In this document: positions 41,701 through 48,020 of the stretch, piece by piece | How the letters are laid out: every line of letters starts with the position of its first letter | How positions within the stretch are numbered: position 1 is the stretch's first letter | Assembly: GCF_900113705.1 (NCBI RefSeq) | Contig: NZ_FOQI01000025.1 | Coordinates: 1-51,671 of the forward strand | Direction of reading: 5' to 3' | Source of the DNA: Collimonas sp. OK307 | GTDB taxonomy: Bacteria > Pseudomonadota > Gammaproteobacteria > Burkholderiales > Burkholderiaceae_D | Length of the DNA: 51,671 bases | The notes under the pieces: model-generated | The model's database searches: none | What the model was told of the DNA's origin: nothing | What the model saw: the letters and a program-made list of their open reading frames with translations, nothing else | Position numbers and translations under genes: made by a program

Positions 41701-42448
41701 GGCGGTAGCGTTGCTGAAAGACCGTAACGGCCAGATCAACATCAACCTGCCGATCTCCGGCACCTTGTCGGATCCGGAGTTTTCGATCGGCGGCATCATC
41801 GTCCGCATTTTCATCAACCTGATCGTCAAAGCCGTCACGTCGCCATTCGCATTGATCAGTTCAGCCTTCGGCGGCAGCGGCGGCGACGAACTCGGTTACG
41901 CTGAATTCGCCCCTGGTTCAGCCACTCTCACCGCAGCCACGCAAACCAAGCTCGACACCATCGCCAAGGCGCTGATTGACCGTCCGGCGCTGAAGCTGGA
42001 CCTGACCGGCCGGGTCGATCCGAAAACCGATACCGACGGCGTCCGCCAGCAAATGCTTAACCGCAAGCTGGATGCACTGAAGCGCAAGGATTCGGTCGAC
42101 CAAAGCGACAATGCCGATTCAGACGATGTGACCCTGACCGATGCCGACAAGGAAAAGTACATGGGCAAAGTGTATGGCTCCACAAAATTCGACAAACCCC
42201 GCAACGTCATCGGCCTGGCAAAATCGCTGCCAACCGCGGATATGGAAAAACTGATCGTCGCCAATACTCCGGTGACCCAGGACGCCTTGAGTGCACTGGC
42301 AACCCGACGTGCCGAAGCAGTCCGTAAATATCTGGAAACCAAGGGCCAGATCCCGCTCGAACGGATCTTCCTGATAGCGCCCAAATTGACTGCCGACGAC
42401 ATCAAAGACAAGGGACAGCCGAATCGGGTCGACTTTGCGTTGAAATAA
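38786..42448 (+). CDS. Giant AsmA-like DUF748 envelope protein
   Basis: 1220 residues from ATG 38786, which has AAAGGA upstream; a TTG at 38756 opens the same frame but is less likely. One N-terminal membrane anchor (WTGITVIVLLVLALISWLAV) is followed by a very long periplasmic part of repeated beta motifs with DUF748 features (IGRKATVGKIAFNPFTLTL near the start, ISGTLSDPEFSIGGIIVRIF near 990). The end, from about residue 1035, has an OmpA-like stretch (LGYAEFAPGSATLTAATQTKLDTIAKAL, split here as LGYAEFAPGSATL and TQTKLDTIAKAL) and ATRRAEAVRKYLETKGQI. AsmA-like proteins form bridges that may move lipids between the membranes. Function here is inferred. It precedes the tmRNA gene. Confidence 0.88.
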   Translation: MANLPRPSWLPRAMRWTGITVIVLLVLALISWLAVPPVAKHLVEQQIEAQIGRKATVGKIAFNPFTLTLTASDFTLYEPDKTTAAFSAKTLLINASSASLFRLAPVLNEARLVNPNLHIVRTSADGIGRYNFSDVIDRILAMPKSDKPTLFSVSNIQLENGSIKFDDKVTNKLVDIEALNIGLPYVSNFPSKVDTFVQPHVSAKINGTPFDLKGRSKPFAGSLETALAIDIDQLDVASFVAFSPVALPLAIQSTKLSTKLDLSFSRSKDKPEVLLSGAIKLADVALADKNAAPLLKAQAIDIQMNKLNVLTGSAALDQIEIRQPEVWVNLNANGSLNWAALSTPAAKQEIVKDAPVKKAGPPPQITLGKFAIHDGTVNWLDAANASPALNLQVKNVALNATGLSLAADAKPATVTLSSGTENEQHIQFIGQITPAKGIVAGKASINALSLAQYQPYVNRSLAAVLSGQLSLNTLLSVDGSRIRLHQLGIDVDDLKVAAKTSAGGSIGAKKISLENASVDTEAHTFNAEALRLTGIQGDVRRDARGKLNLQQFVANTGGANKAAAKTSPQKAGSDWVATLSQFAVSDSSLAYQDDSVKPAVKLRADGLNLSAENISSKLDKPIKVALRTQLNKTGKLSVDGSVAAQMKSVALDIDAQNLPVAALQPYFTDYLNVVLTSGLASSKGKLALTLPSGRQELVTSYNGNLRLANFRVLDKDNSVDFLKWKLLDVSGIDANIGGARQQHVTLAKVALNDFYARIILSDKAKLNLQDIVVSKNAPEGAPVPSLTSAEAGSPAPQKVTKTTSEGSTTVAPIAPAAPKANAPVIRVGQVVIKGGNINYTDNFVKPNYTANMTGMNGTVGAIASDKPQPAPIDLNGKIDNDAPVAISGSLNPLFKPMFLDIKASANGVELPRLTPYAAKYAGYAIEKGKLSMDVSYHIENDKLIAQNSVRIDQLTFGNKIDSPTATKLPVLLAVALLKDRNGQININLPISGTLSDPEFSIGGIIVRIFINLIVKAVTSPFALISSAFGGSGGDELGYAEFAPGSATLTAATQTKLDTIAKALIDRPALKLDLTGRVDPKTDTDGVRQQMLNRKLDALKRKDSVDQSDNADSDDVTLTDADKEKYMGKVYGSTKFDKPRNVIGLAKSLPTADMEKLIVANTPVTQDALSALATRRAEAVRKYLETKGQIPLERIFLIAPKLTADDIKDKGQPNRVDFALK

Positions 42449-42483
42449 GGTTAACAGGCCTTAGTTTCAGTACAGGCAAGGTT

Positions 42484-42513
42484 CTGACACGAAGACCCCA
42501 AGTACGCTACAAT
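42484..42513 (+). promoter_or_regulatory. Sigma-70 promoter of ssrA
   Basis: -35 CTGACA at 42484-42489, 18-bp spacer, -10 TACAAT at 42508-42513, each one mismatch from consensus. The mature tmRNA 5' end is 13 bases past the -10, leaving a short leader for RNase P. Confidence 0.75.
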
Positions 42514-42525
42514 AGTAGTCTGCTT

Positions 42526-42888
42526 GGGGGCGACCTGGTTTCGACGTGGGTTACAAAGCAGCGCAGGGCATACCGAGGACCGACTACCTCGTAAATACAA
42601 TCGGAATAGATCTAACTGCAAACGATAACTCGTACGCACTAGCCGCTTAATAACCGGTTAGCTCTACACCATCTCGTCCCTGGGGTGGGCTGGTAAAACA
42701 GCAGTAGAGTCATTTACAGGGAATCGCTTTTGGCCGGGTTACTTGGTTAAAAGTTAAATTTAGGTGACTCGCCTGAACGAAGCGTGTGCGTCCGCGTCGG
42801 CTGGGTTAAATCAAATGACAGCACTAAGTATGTAGAACTGTCTGTAGAGGGCTTGCGGACGCGGGTTCGATTCCCGCCGCCTCCACCA
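42526..42888 (+). ncRNA. ssrA: Transfer-messenger RNA
   Basis: 363 nt. The 5' end GGGGGCGACCTGGTTTCGAC and the 3' end with T arm GGGTTCGATTCCCGCC and CCTCCACCA form the tRNA-Ala-like domain; GGGGGCG pairs with CGCCTCC. The tag frame 42618-42650 encodes ANDNSYALAA and a stop. The CCA is encoded. It rescues stalled ribosomes with SmpB. Single-piece form. A terminator follows, and the last 20 bases plus the terminator are repeated 178 bp downstream. Confidence 0.97.
42618..42650 (+). other. tmRNA proteolysis tag reading frame
   Basis: Codons GCA to GCT followed by TAA give ANDNSYALAA, ending in the LAA that sends tagged proteins to ClpXP. Confidence 0.95.
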
Positions 42889-42935
42889 CCAATAACAAAG
42901 GTCACCCATAGGGTGGCCTTTTTTATTGGTGTTGA
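42869..42935 (+). repeat. 67-bp direct repeat, copy 1 (ssrA 3' end plus terminator)
   Basis: Covers the last 20 bases of tmRNA and the terminator hairpin. It matches 43047-43113 at 64 of 67 positions; the differences are at 42904, 42922 and 42931. Confidence 0.95.
42897..42924 (+). terminator. Terminator of ssrA
   Basis: AAAGGTCACCC pairs with GGGTGGCCTTT (one G-U pair), loop ATA, then a T run. The downstream repeat copy (43075-43102) keeps the hairpin but has G in the T run. Confidence 0.85.
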
Positions 42936-43046
42936 CGCTCCGGAGATCGAATCCGCGTCCGGTACGGACGCGGGGCGAAGACAGGGTTTCGGCAAGCATG
43001 CTTGCTGCTGTCTGAGCGGTTTTCGCTTGCAAGCGAAAACCCGGGA
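42936..43046. repeat. Palindrome-rich spacer between the two ssrA 3' ends
   Basis: Three perfect inverted repeats lie in 111 bp: 42953-42973 (9-bp arms, loop GTA), 42992-43005 (14-bp palindrome) and 43019-43040 (22-bp palindrome). Bases 42941-42961 match the reverse complement of the tmRNA T-arm region (42855-42875) at 18 of 21 positions, so part of this spacer is an inverted, decayed copy of the tRNA-like domain. No coding potential. Confidence 0.8.
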
Positions 43047-43113
43047 GATTCCCGCCGCCTCCACCACCAATAACAAAGGTCGCCCATAGGGTGGCCTTTG
43101 TTATTGGTATTGA
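43047..43113 (+). repeat. 67-bp direct repeat, copy 2 (second ssrA 3' end)
   Basis: Second copy of the tmRNA 3' end (GATTCCCGCC, CCTCCACCA) and its terminator hairpin, offset by 178 bp from copy 1. There is no tmRNA 5' half attached, so it cannot make a functional RNA by itself. Confidence 0.95.
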
Positions 43114-43142
43114 TTTGAAGCAGCGCGGCGAGAGTCACGCAT

Positions 43143-43181
43143 GCACCATGAAATTGCATGCGCGCCGCACAATTAGTGTGC
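43143..43181 (+). promoter_or_regulatory. Two NtrC-like binding sites upstream of amt
   Basis: GCAC-N7-GTGC is exact at 43167-43181, and GCAC-N7-TTGC at 43143-43157 has one mismatch to the NtrC consensus. Both lie 72-110 bp upstream of the -24/-12 element, the usual enhancer distance. Confidence 0.6.
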
Positions 43182-43252
43182 AATACACTGACAAATCAAA
43201 TTTTCAGCGGATACTTCCCTTTAAATACAATCACTTAAAAATCTCACCAAAA

Positions 43253-43268
43253 TGGAATGATTTTTGCT
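43253..43268 (+). promoter_or_regulatory. Sigma-54 promoter of amt
   Basis: TGGAATGATTTTTGCT has the invariant GG (43254-43255) and GC (43266-43267) exactly ten bases apart, as required by RpoN, and TTGC at the -12 side. A transcript would start near 43280, upstream of the TTG 43318 start. Confidence 0.7.
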
Positions 43269-43317
43269 TGCGCACAGCGCACGCGAATTTTTTTGCACAA
43301 CTATTGGGAGATTTTTC

Positions 43318-44520
43318 TTGGACGATCATAAAAACGGTGCCGATGCCTTGTTCATCTTGCTAGGCGCTATCATGATTTTGGCAATGCATGCCGGTTTTGC
43401 CTTTTTGGAATTAGGCACGGTGCGCAGGAAAAATCAGGTCAATGCGCTGGTGAAAATCCTGGCTGACTTTGCGGTTTCGACTATCGTTTATTTTTTCGTC
43501 GGTTACACCGTCGCTTATGGCGTCGATTTTTTTCGCGGCGCCGAACAACTTGCCGCCAGAAGCGGTTTCGAACTGGTCAAATTTTTCTTTTTACTCACCT
43601 TTGCCGCCGCCATTCCAGCCATCATTTCGGGCGGCATTGCCGAACGTGCGAAATTTTACCCGCAGCTGCTAGCCACCGCGGTGTTGGTCGGCCTGGTTTA
43701 TCCCCTGTTCGAAGGTATCGCCTGGAACCATCATTTCGGCTTCCAGGCTTGGCTGCAATCCACCTTCGGCGCCGAGTTTCACGACTTCGCCGGTTCGATC
43801 GTGGTGCACGCCATGGGCGGCTGGATTGCGCTGCCCGCGGTGCTGCTGCTAGGCGCGCGGCGTGGCCGCTACACCAAGGATGGTGCGGTGGCCGCGCATC
43901 CGCCATCAAATATCCCGTTCCTGGCGCTAGGCGCCTGGATCTTGACGGTCGGCTGGTTCGGCTTCAACGTCATGAGCGCACAAACGCTGGACAAGATGAA
44001 TGGCCTGGTGGCGCTCAACTCGCTGATGGCCATGGCGGGCGGCACCTTGGTAGCTCTGCTTCTCGGCAAGAATGATCCAGGTTTTATCTACAACGGTCCA
44101 CTGGCGGGCCTGGTGGCCATCTGCGCCGGGTCCGATTTGATGCACCCGCTGGGGGCGCTATTCACCGGTGGCGCAGCCGGCGCCATCTTTGTCTGGATGT
44201 TCACGCTGACACAAAACAAATGGAAAATCGATGACGTCCTCGGCGTATGGCCGCTCCATGGTTTATGCGGGGTCTGGGGCGGACTGGCGGCCGGCATTTT
44301 CGGGCTCAAGGCGATGGGCGGCCTGGGCGGGGTGTCTTTCATGTCGCAGCTGTGCGGCACGTTACTGGGTATAGCCATCGCCAGCGCCGGCGGCTGGATC
44401 GTTTACGGCTTGCTGAAAAAATTCATCGGCATCCGGCTCGACGCTGAACAAGAGTTCGAAGGCGCCGATCTTTCGATCCACAAAATATCTTCGACCGCTG
44501 AACGCGAAACCAGCTGGTAG
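43318..44520 (+). CDS. amt: Ammonium transporter (Amt family)
   Basis: 400 residues from TTG 43318, chosen because GGGAG lies seven bases upstream and the sigma-54 promoter excludes the earlier in-frame TTG 43264. About eleven membrane helices. Family motifs are GFAFLELGTVRRKNQVNAL, AIPAIISGGIAERAKF, DFAGSIVVHAMGGW and PLHGLCGVWGG; the last two contain the paired pore histidines. It imports ammonium, normally controlled by the PII protein GlnK, but no glnK gene adjoins it. Upstream NtrC-like sites and a sigma-54 promoter point to nitrogen control. It converges on ycgR. Confidence 0.95.
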   Translation: MDDHKNGADALFILLGAIMILAMHAGFAFLELGTVRRKNQVNALVKILADFAVSTIVYFFVGYTVAYGVDFFRGAEQLAARSGFELVKFFFLLTFAAAIPAIISGGIAERAKFYPQLLATAVLVGLVYPLFEGIAWNHHFGFQAWLQSTFGAEFHDFAGSIVVHAMGGWIALPAVLLLGARRGRYTKDGAVAAHPPSNIPFLALGAWILTVGWFGFNVMSAQTLDKMNGLVALNSLMAMAGGTLVALLLGKNDPGFIYNGPLAGLVAICAGSDLMHPLGALFTGGAAGAIFVWMFTLTQNKWKIDDVLGVWPLHGLCGVWGGLAAGIFGLKAMGGLGGVSFMSQLCGTLLGIAIASAGGWIVYGLLKKFIGIRLDAEQEFEGADLSIHKISSTAERETSW

Positions 44521-44647
44521 ATGGAATGATCCCCTCCCCCCAATTTTGTCGCCATCTGCCGGAAGGTCGACCGAAATTCTGGCCGAGGCTCCGACCGGAC
44601 TGCAGGCAGGCGTCAGCCAGGCTGTTTTACGGACGCATGTTGACGGA

Positions 44648-45307
44648 TTAACGCCGGTTTCGACTTAGCTCCAAAAAGGTAACCAGACGCTGCAAGCTTG
44701 CTTCCTTCGCTTTCGGCAACGTCAAGAAACGGCAACCGAAGTGATATATCGGATCGTTGAAAGTTTGGCTATTGTGAACGAAGGTAATTCTCAGCTCTGA
44801 TTGCATCACGCCGAGATCACGATAATCGAACGTCGCATCGCTCAAGGTCATCCCGATAGCAAGTTCGCCGGTGCTGGCATCGGTGGAGCGTAACCGGATA
44901 CCGGTCAGCGACAGATCGACAATATCGAAACTTATCCGTCGCTTGTCGGGCAAGGTGGCGGTGCAGATATAGGGATTAGCGATGGGAGTTTCGACACGAA
45001 AATGTTCGCGTCGCTGTATGCGGTACAGATTTTTGGGAAGCTGTGATTTGAACGCTGGCAAACCTTCATGCATGTGCGGCTGCGCCCGACCGCAAACGAA
45101 CTGGATATGCACACCCGATTGCATGCCTGAAAACAGATTTTCTTCCGATTCCTGCAACCGCAGGTTTTCTGCTTCGCTGGCGCCGTAATCGTAAAGAAAG
45201 GTTCCAGCGCGTTCGTCTACCGCCGGGATCCGTGTGACGATACGTTCGCCATGCCTCCCAAACGTGACATTCAGGAACTCCATCTGACGCACGAACCTGC
45301 GCAACAC
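44648..45307 (-). CDS. ycgR: Flagellar brake protein YcgR (PilZ domain), 5' end interrupted by an amber codon
   Basis: 219 residues if read from GTG 45307. The N-terminal YcgR domain is followed by a PilZ domain with the c-di-GMP motifs RREHFR (about 98-103) and DLSLTG (about 130-135). In enterics the protein binds c-di-GMP and slows the flagellar motor. The family domain clearly starts earlier: between the amber TAG at 45356-45358 and this GTG the same frame encodes ALEDFRISYPKEIAN, which aligns with the YcgR N-terminus. ATG 45427 with GGAAG would give a full-length protein of about 259 residues if the amber were sense. So the gene is truncated, restarts internally, or carries a sequence error. 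Confidence 0.85.
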   Translation of the reverse strand: MLRRFVRQMEFLNVTFGRHGERIVTRIPAVDERAGTFLYDYGASEAENLRLQESEENLFSGMQSGVHIQFVCGRAQPHMHEGLPAFKSQLPKNLYRIQRREHFRVETPIANPYICTATLPDKRRISFDIVDLSLTGIRLRSTDASTGELAIGMTLSDATFDYRDLGVMQSELRITFVHNSQTFNDPIYHFGCRFLTLPKAKEASLQRLVTFLELSRNRR

Positions 45308-45355
45308 GTTCGCAATTTCCTTAGGATACGAGATCCTAAAATCCTCAAGCGCGGC

Positions 45356-45427
45356 CTACGACGCCGCTAACGCTGAAGGTCGACGCGCCTCCACCGCTGT
45401 TTCCGATACCAGATTGGTTGTTGTCAT
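45356..45427 (-). pseudogene. 5' fragment of ycgR ending in an in-frame TAG
   Basis: ATG 45427 has a GGAAG ribosome binding site. It opens 23 codons (MTTTNLVSETAVEARRPSAL...), then TAG as codon 24, in the same frame as the PilZ gene. Without the TAG the frame joins the conserved YcgR sequence directly. A small hairpin lies at 45459-45474 upstream. Confidence 0.75.
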
Positions 45428-45569
45428 TTTGCTTCCAATATCTATCAAAATCCCATCCCGGCATAAGGATGCCGCAGATTGCGAAAATTGTTGTAAATAT
45501 TTGCGGATTTAAGGGAACTTTTTTAGAGGAATGCTCCTGCCGCAATTTTTTGCAGCGGGATTCAAAAAT

Positions 45570-46754
45570 TTATCCGGCTGTTTCGGCATGCAATAGCTGC
45601 AAATCCTGCGCATCGAATGTCCGTGACCGGCCTTCGACCTTAGCGCTGTATAGCGCCACGTCGGCACGTCGCAGCATAGCTTCGAGCGTATCGTCGTCGG
45701 ATCTGCGTATGGCGATGCCGGCGCTATAGCTCAGCTCATGGCCGAGTTCACGCACCGTCGCTTCAGCCAGGTAAGCGCGCATACGCTGGTCGAATGTCTT
45801 CGCGGCTGAGTGATTGGCATAATTCAACAGCACGACGAATTCTTCCCCGCCGTACCGGCCGACGATATCGCCGATGCGCACTGCCGCCTGGAGCGCCCGG
45901 GCGAAAAACTGCAGTGCGCGATCACCGGCGTCGTGTCCGCGGCTGTCGTTGATCTGTTTAAAATGGTCGAGGTCCAGCATCAACACGGCAAGCGGCTGGT
46001 CGTATCGCACGCTGTTTTCCAGTTCGACGTTGGATTGCACCAGCCATGCGCGCCGGTTGAGCACGCCCGTCAGGCCATCAACTGTCGCCAAACGCTCAAG
46101 CGCACGCGCCGCCTCGTCGCGGTGCGCCAGCAGGATCCCTGTCAGGGACAGCACGGCAGTGGCATTGGCGACCAGAGCGAACGCAATATTCACCGGGTGC
46201 GGAGTGAGGAATGCCGGAAACTGCTCGGTATAAAAAGCGCCCAGCACGCCGCGCCACGCCGTCACCACAAGCTGGGCAATCAGGGCGACGATCAGTAACC
46301 AGCGCCATCTGCCCACAGGCACCAGCGGTGCGCGCCACAGCGTCGCCGCCACCAAAGCCATCTGGAGCGCGAGCAGGCCGTTGGCCCAGCCCACCCGGAA
46401 CGCATAACTTGAGAATCCAATCCCGTAACCGAGGGTCAGTACGATGGCAATGATGGTCGGCGCACGAGCATGTCCCTTGCGGCCGCACCACAGGTCGAAT
46501 GCGGTAGCGTTGAGCGCCAGGCCGCCGGCGATGCCTGCCATCGACAGTGTGGACAGTGAACGGTCCGTCCATGAACCGGCCTCGACCAGCCCGGACAGCA
46601 GCAACAGCACCCACCCTGTCGCCTGCAGAAAGATGCCGAGCTGCGCCCGGCGTGCCGCCACATTGACCTTCCCCATCACGGCAGGTAATGCGATCGCCAT
46701 CGTCAGCATGCTGACGGTGAGGGCGAAAAGCAGAGAGGCGATGTCGGTAGGCAT
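45570..46754 (-). CDS. Membrane-bound diguanylate cyclase (GGDEF)
   Basis: 394 residues from ATG 46754; in-frame ATGs at 46796 and beyond are possible but add a poor N-terminus. Six to eight membrane helices fill residues 1-200. A GGDEF domain follows at about 225-390: TVDGLTGVLNRRAW, DLDHFKQINDSRGHDAGD and active site GGEEF at about 301-305. An RxxD inhibitory site (RIGD) lies five residues before GGEEF, so product feedback is likely. It makes c-di-GMP. The membrane part is a sensor of unknown signal. It lies upstream of, and co-oriented with, the PilZ gene ycgR. Confidence 0.92.
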   Translation of the reverse strand: MPTDIASLLFALTVSMLTMAIALPAVMGKVNVAARRAQLGIFLQATGWVLLLLSGLVEAGSWTDRSLSTLSMAGIAGGLALNATAFDLWCGRKGHARAPTIIAIVLTLGYGIGFSSYAFRVGWANGLLALQMALVAATLWRAPLVPVGRWRWLLIVALIAQLVVTAWRGVLGAFYTEQFPAFLTPHPVNIAFALVANATAVLSLTGILLAHRDEAARALERLATVDGLTGVLNRRAWLVQSNVELENSVRYDQPLAVLMLDLDHFKQINDSRGHDAGDRALQFFARALQAAVRIGDIVGRYGGEEFVVLLNYANHSAAKTFDQRMRAYLAEATVRELGHELSYSAGIAIRRSDDDTLEAMLRRADVALYSAKVEGRSRTFDAQDLQLLHAETAG

Positions 46755-47034
46755 GGATGACGTGGCAAGGTGCAGCAAGGATCGCTTCCGTTTCATGAAG
46801 TGTAACGAAACGGGAGGTGGCGTCAATATCGATTCGGATATCGTAACGTATATAGATCGCCTTGGTATTCGCAAGAAAGAAACACCAAAACTGCAGCACG
46901 ACACAATTTCCGATTATTCCGTATACAAACTTTCCACGCGGACATAGAATCCTTTTCCTGGCGGGCGCTGCCGTTGCGTCGCCAGTCGCTAAAAATAGAT
47001 ATAGGTTCGTTCAATTAATTCTGGGAGTCTTCTT

Positions 47035-47850
47035 GTGAAGCGTTACGCCGGTGTGTTTGCATGCATTCTTGTCTATTCCGTTGCCTTGGCTGGCACCCTG
47101 TTGCCGGCCCGGGAAAGCCGTGCCGATGCACTGGATGATGTGCAAAACCGGCGCGCGATTCGCGTCGCCGTGCCTAAAGATACGCCGCCGTTCGGCTCCA
47201 CAAATCAATACAAGGCACTGGAAGGATTTGATGTATCGATTGCCAGGATGATATCGCTGGAACTGGGCGTCAAGCTGGATATGGTGCCTCTGGACAGCGG
47301 CGAGCGCATCCCCGCACTATTGAACCATCATGTCGACTTGGTCATTTCCAGCTTGGGTAAAAATGCGGAGCGCCAGAAGCAGATCGATTTTTCGCAAGCT
47401 TACGCGCCGTTTTATCTGGGTATCTTTGGCGCGCCGAATGTCGAGGTCAAAAATGCTGCGGGATTGTCTGGCAAGAGCATCGCCGTACTTAAAGGCTCGA
47501 TCGAAGACGGCGAATTGAGCAAGATTGCGCCGGCATCGGCCAATATCAAACGCTTCGCCACCGAACCGGAGGCAGTCAAATCCTTCTTACAGGGTGAATC
47601 TACATTGCTGGCCGCAGGTAATGTCCTGATTTCCGCCTTTAGCAAAGAGCAGGTAGAAACCAGCCAGCTGAAAATCGTGCTGAAGGACTCGCCCTGCTTT
47701 ATCGGCGTGAATAAAAACGAACCTGCGTTGCTCGCTAAGATCAACGCCATGCTGAGCCGTATCAAGCAAAACGGCATGCTCAATGTCAATGCCCAGCGCT
47801 GGTTCAAGGCGCCATTGCCCGACAGCGTATTGCATAGCGCTATCGAGTAA
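47035..47850 (+). CDS. Periplasmic solute-binding protein, family 3 (amino acid type)
   Basis: 271 residues from GTG 47035 (GGGAG upstream). A signal peptide ends near residue 30-32 (SRADA). The mature protein has the family 3 pattern: VAVPKDTPPFGSTN, LEGFDVSIARMI, DLVISSLGKNAERQKQIDFSQAY. This last motif is the sign of amino-acid binding in the family. No permease or ATPase genes flank it, so it is an orphan component or acts with a transporter encoded elsewhere. The ligand is unknown. Confidence 0.88.
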   Translation: MKRYAGVFACILVYSVALAGTLLPARESRADALDDVQNRRAIRVAVPKDTPPFGSTNQYKALEGFDVSIARMISLELGVKLDMVPLDSGERIPALLNHHVDLVISSLGKNAERQKQIDFSQAYAPFYLGIFGAPNVEVKNAAGLSGKSIAVLKGSIEDGELSKIAPASANIKRFATEPEAVKSFLQGESTLLAAGNVLISAFSKEQVETSQLKIVLKDSPCFIGVNKNEPALLAKINAMLSRIKQNGMLNVNAQRWFKAPLPDSVLHSAIE

Positions 47851-47880
47851 GACTGCTGGGCCGGGTTGCACAGGATTTGA

Positions 47881-47915
47881 AAAGGGACTCCACAATCGGA
47901 GTCCCTTTTTCTTTT
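47881..47915 (+). terminator. Terminator after the binding protein gene
   Basis: 11-bp perfect stem (47881-47891 with 47898-47908), loop six bases, followed by TTCTTTT. 30 bp past the stop. Confidence 0.92.
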
Positions 47916-48020
47916 GCAGGTTTTGTGGCATAAGCTTGCATATCAGGCACATCAAGCTCGTGTGCGGTTGGCGTCACGACGACTGCCGCAACCCTCTACC
48001 GATACTTACAAAGCCAGGCA

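Noticed and set aside
42784-43089. 101-codon plus-strand frame over the tmRNA 3' end.
   Set aside because: It overlaps tmRNA, its terminator and the repeat copy; not a gene.
45345-45545. 66-codon minus-strand frame between the cyclase and ycgR.
   Set aside because: It overlaps the ycgR start in another frame and its end has no family likeness; the ycgR frame explains the conserved residues.
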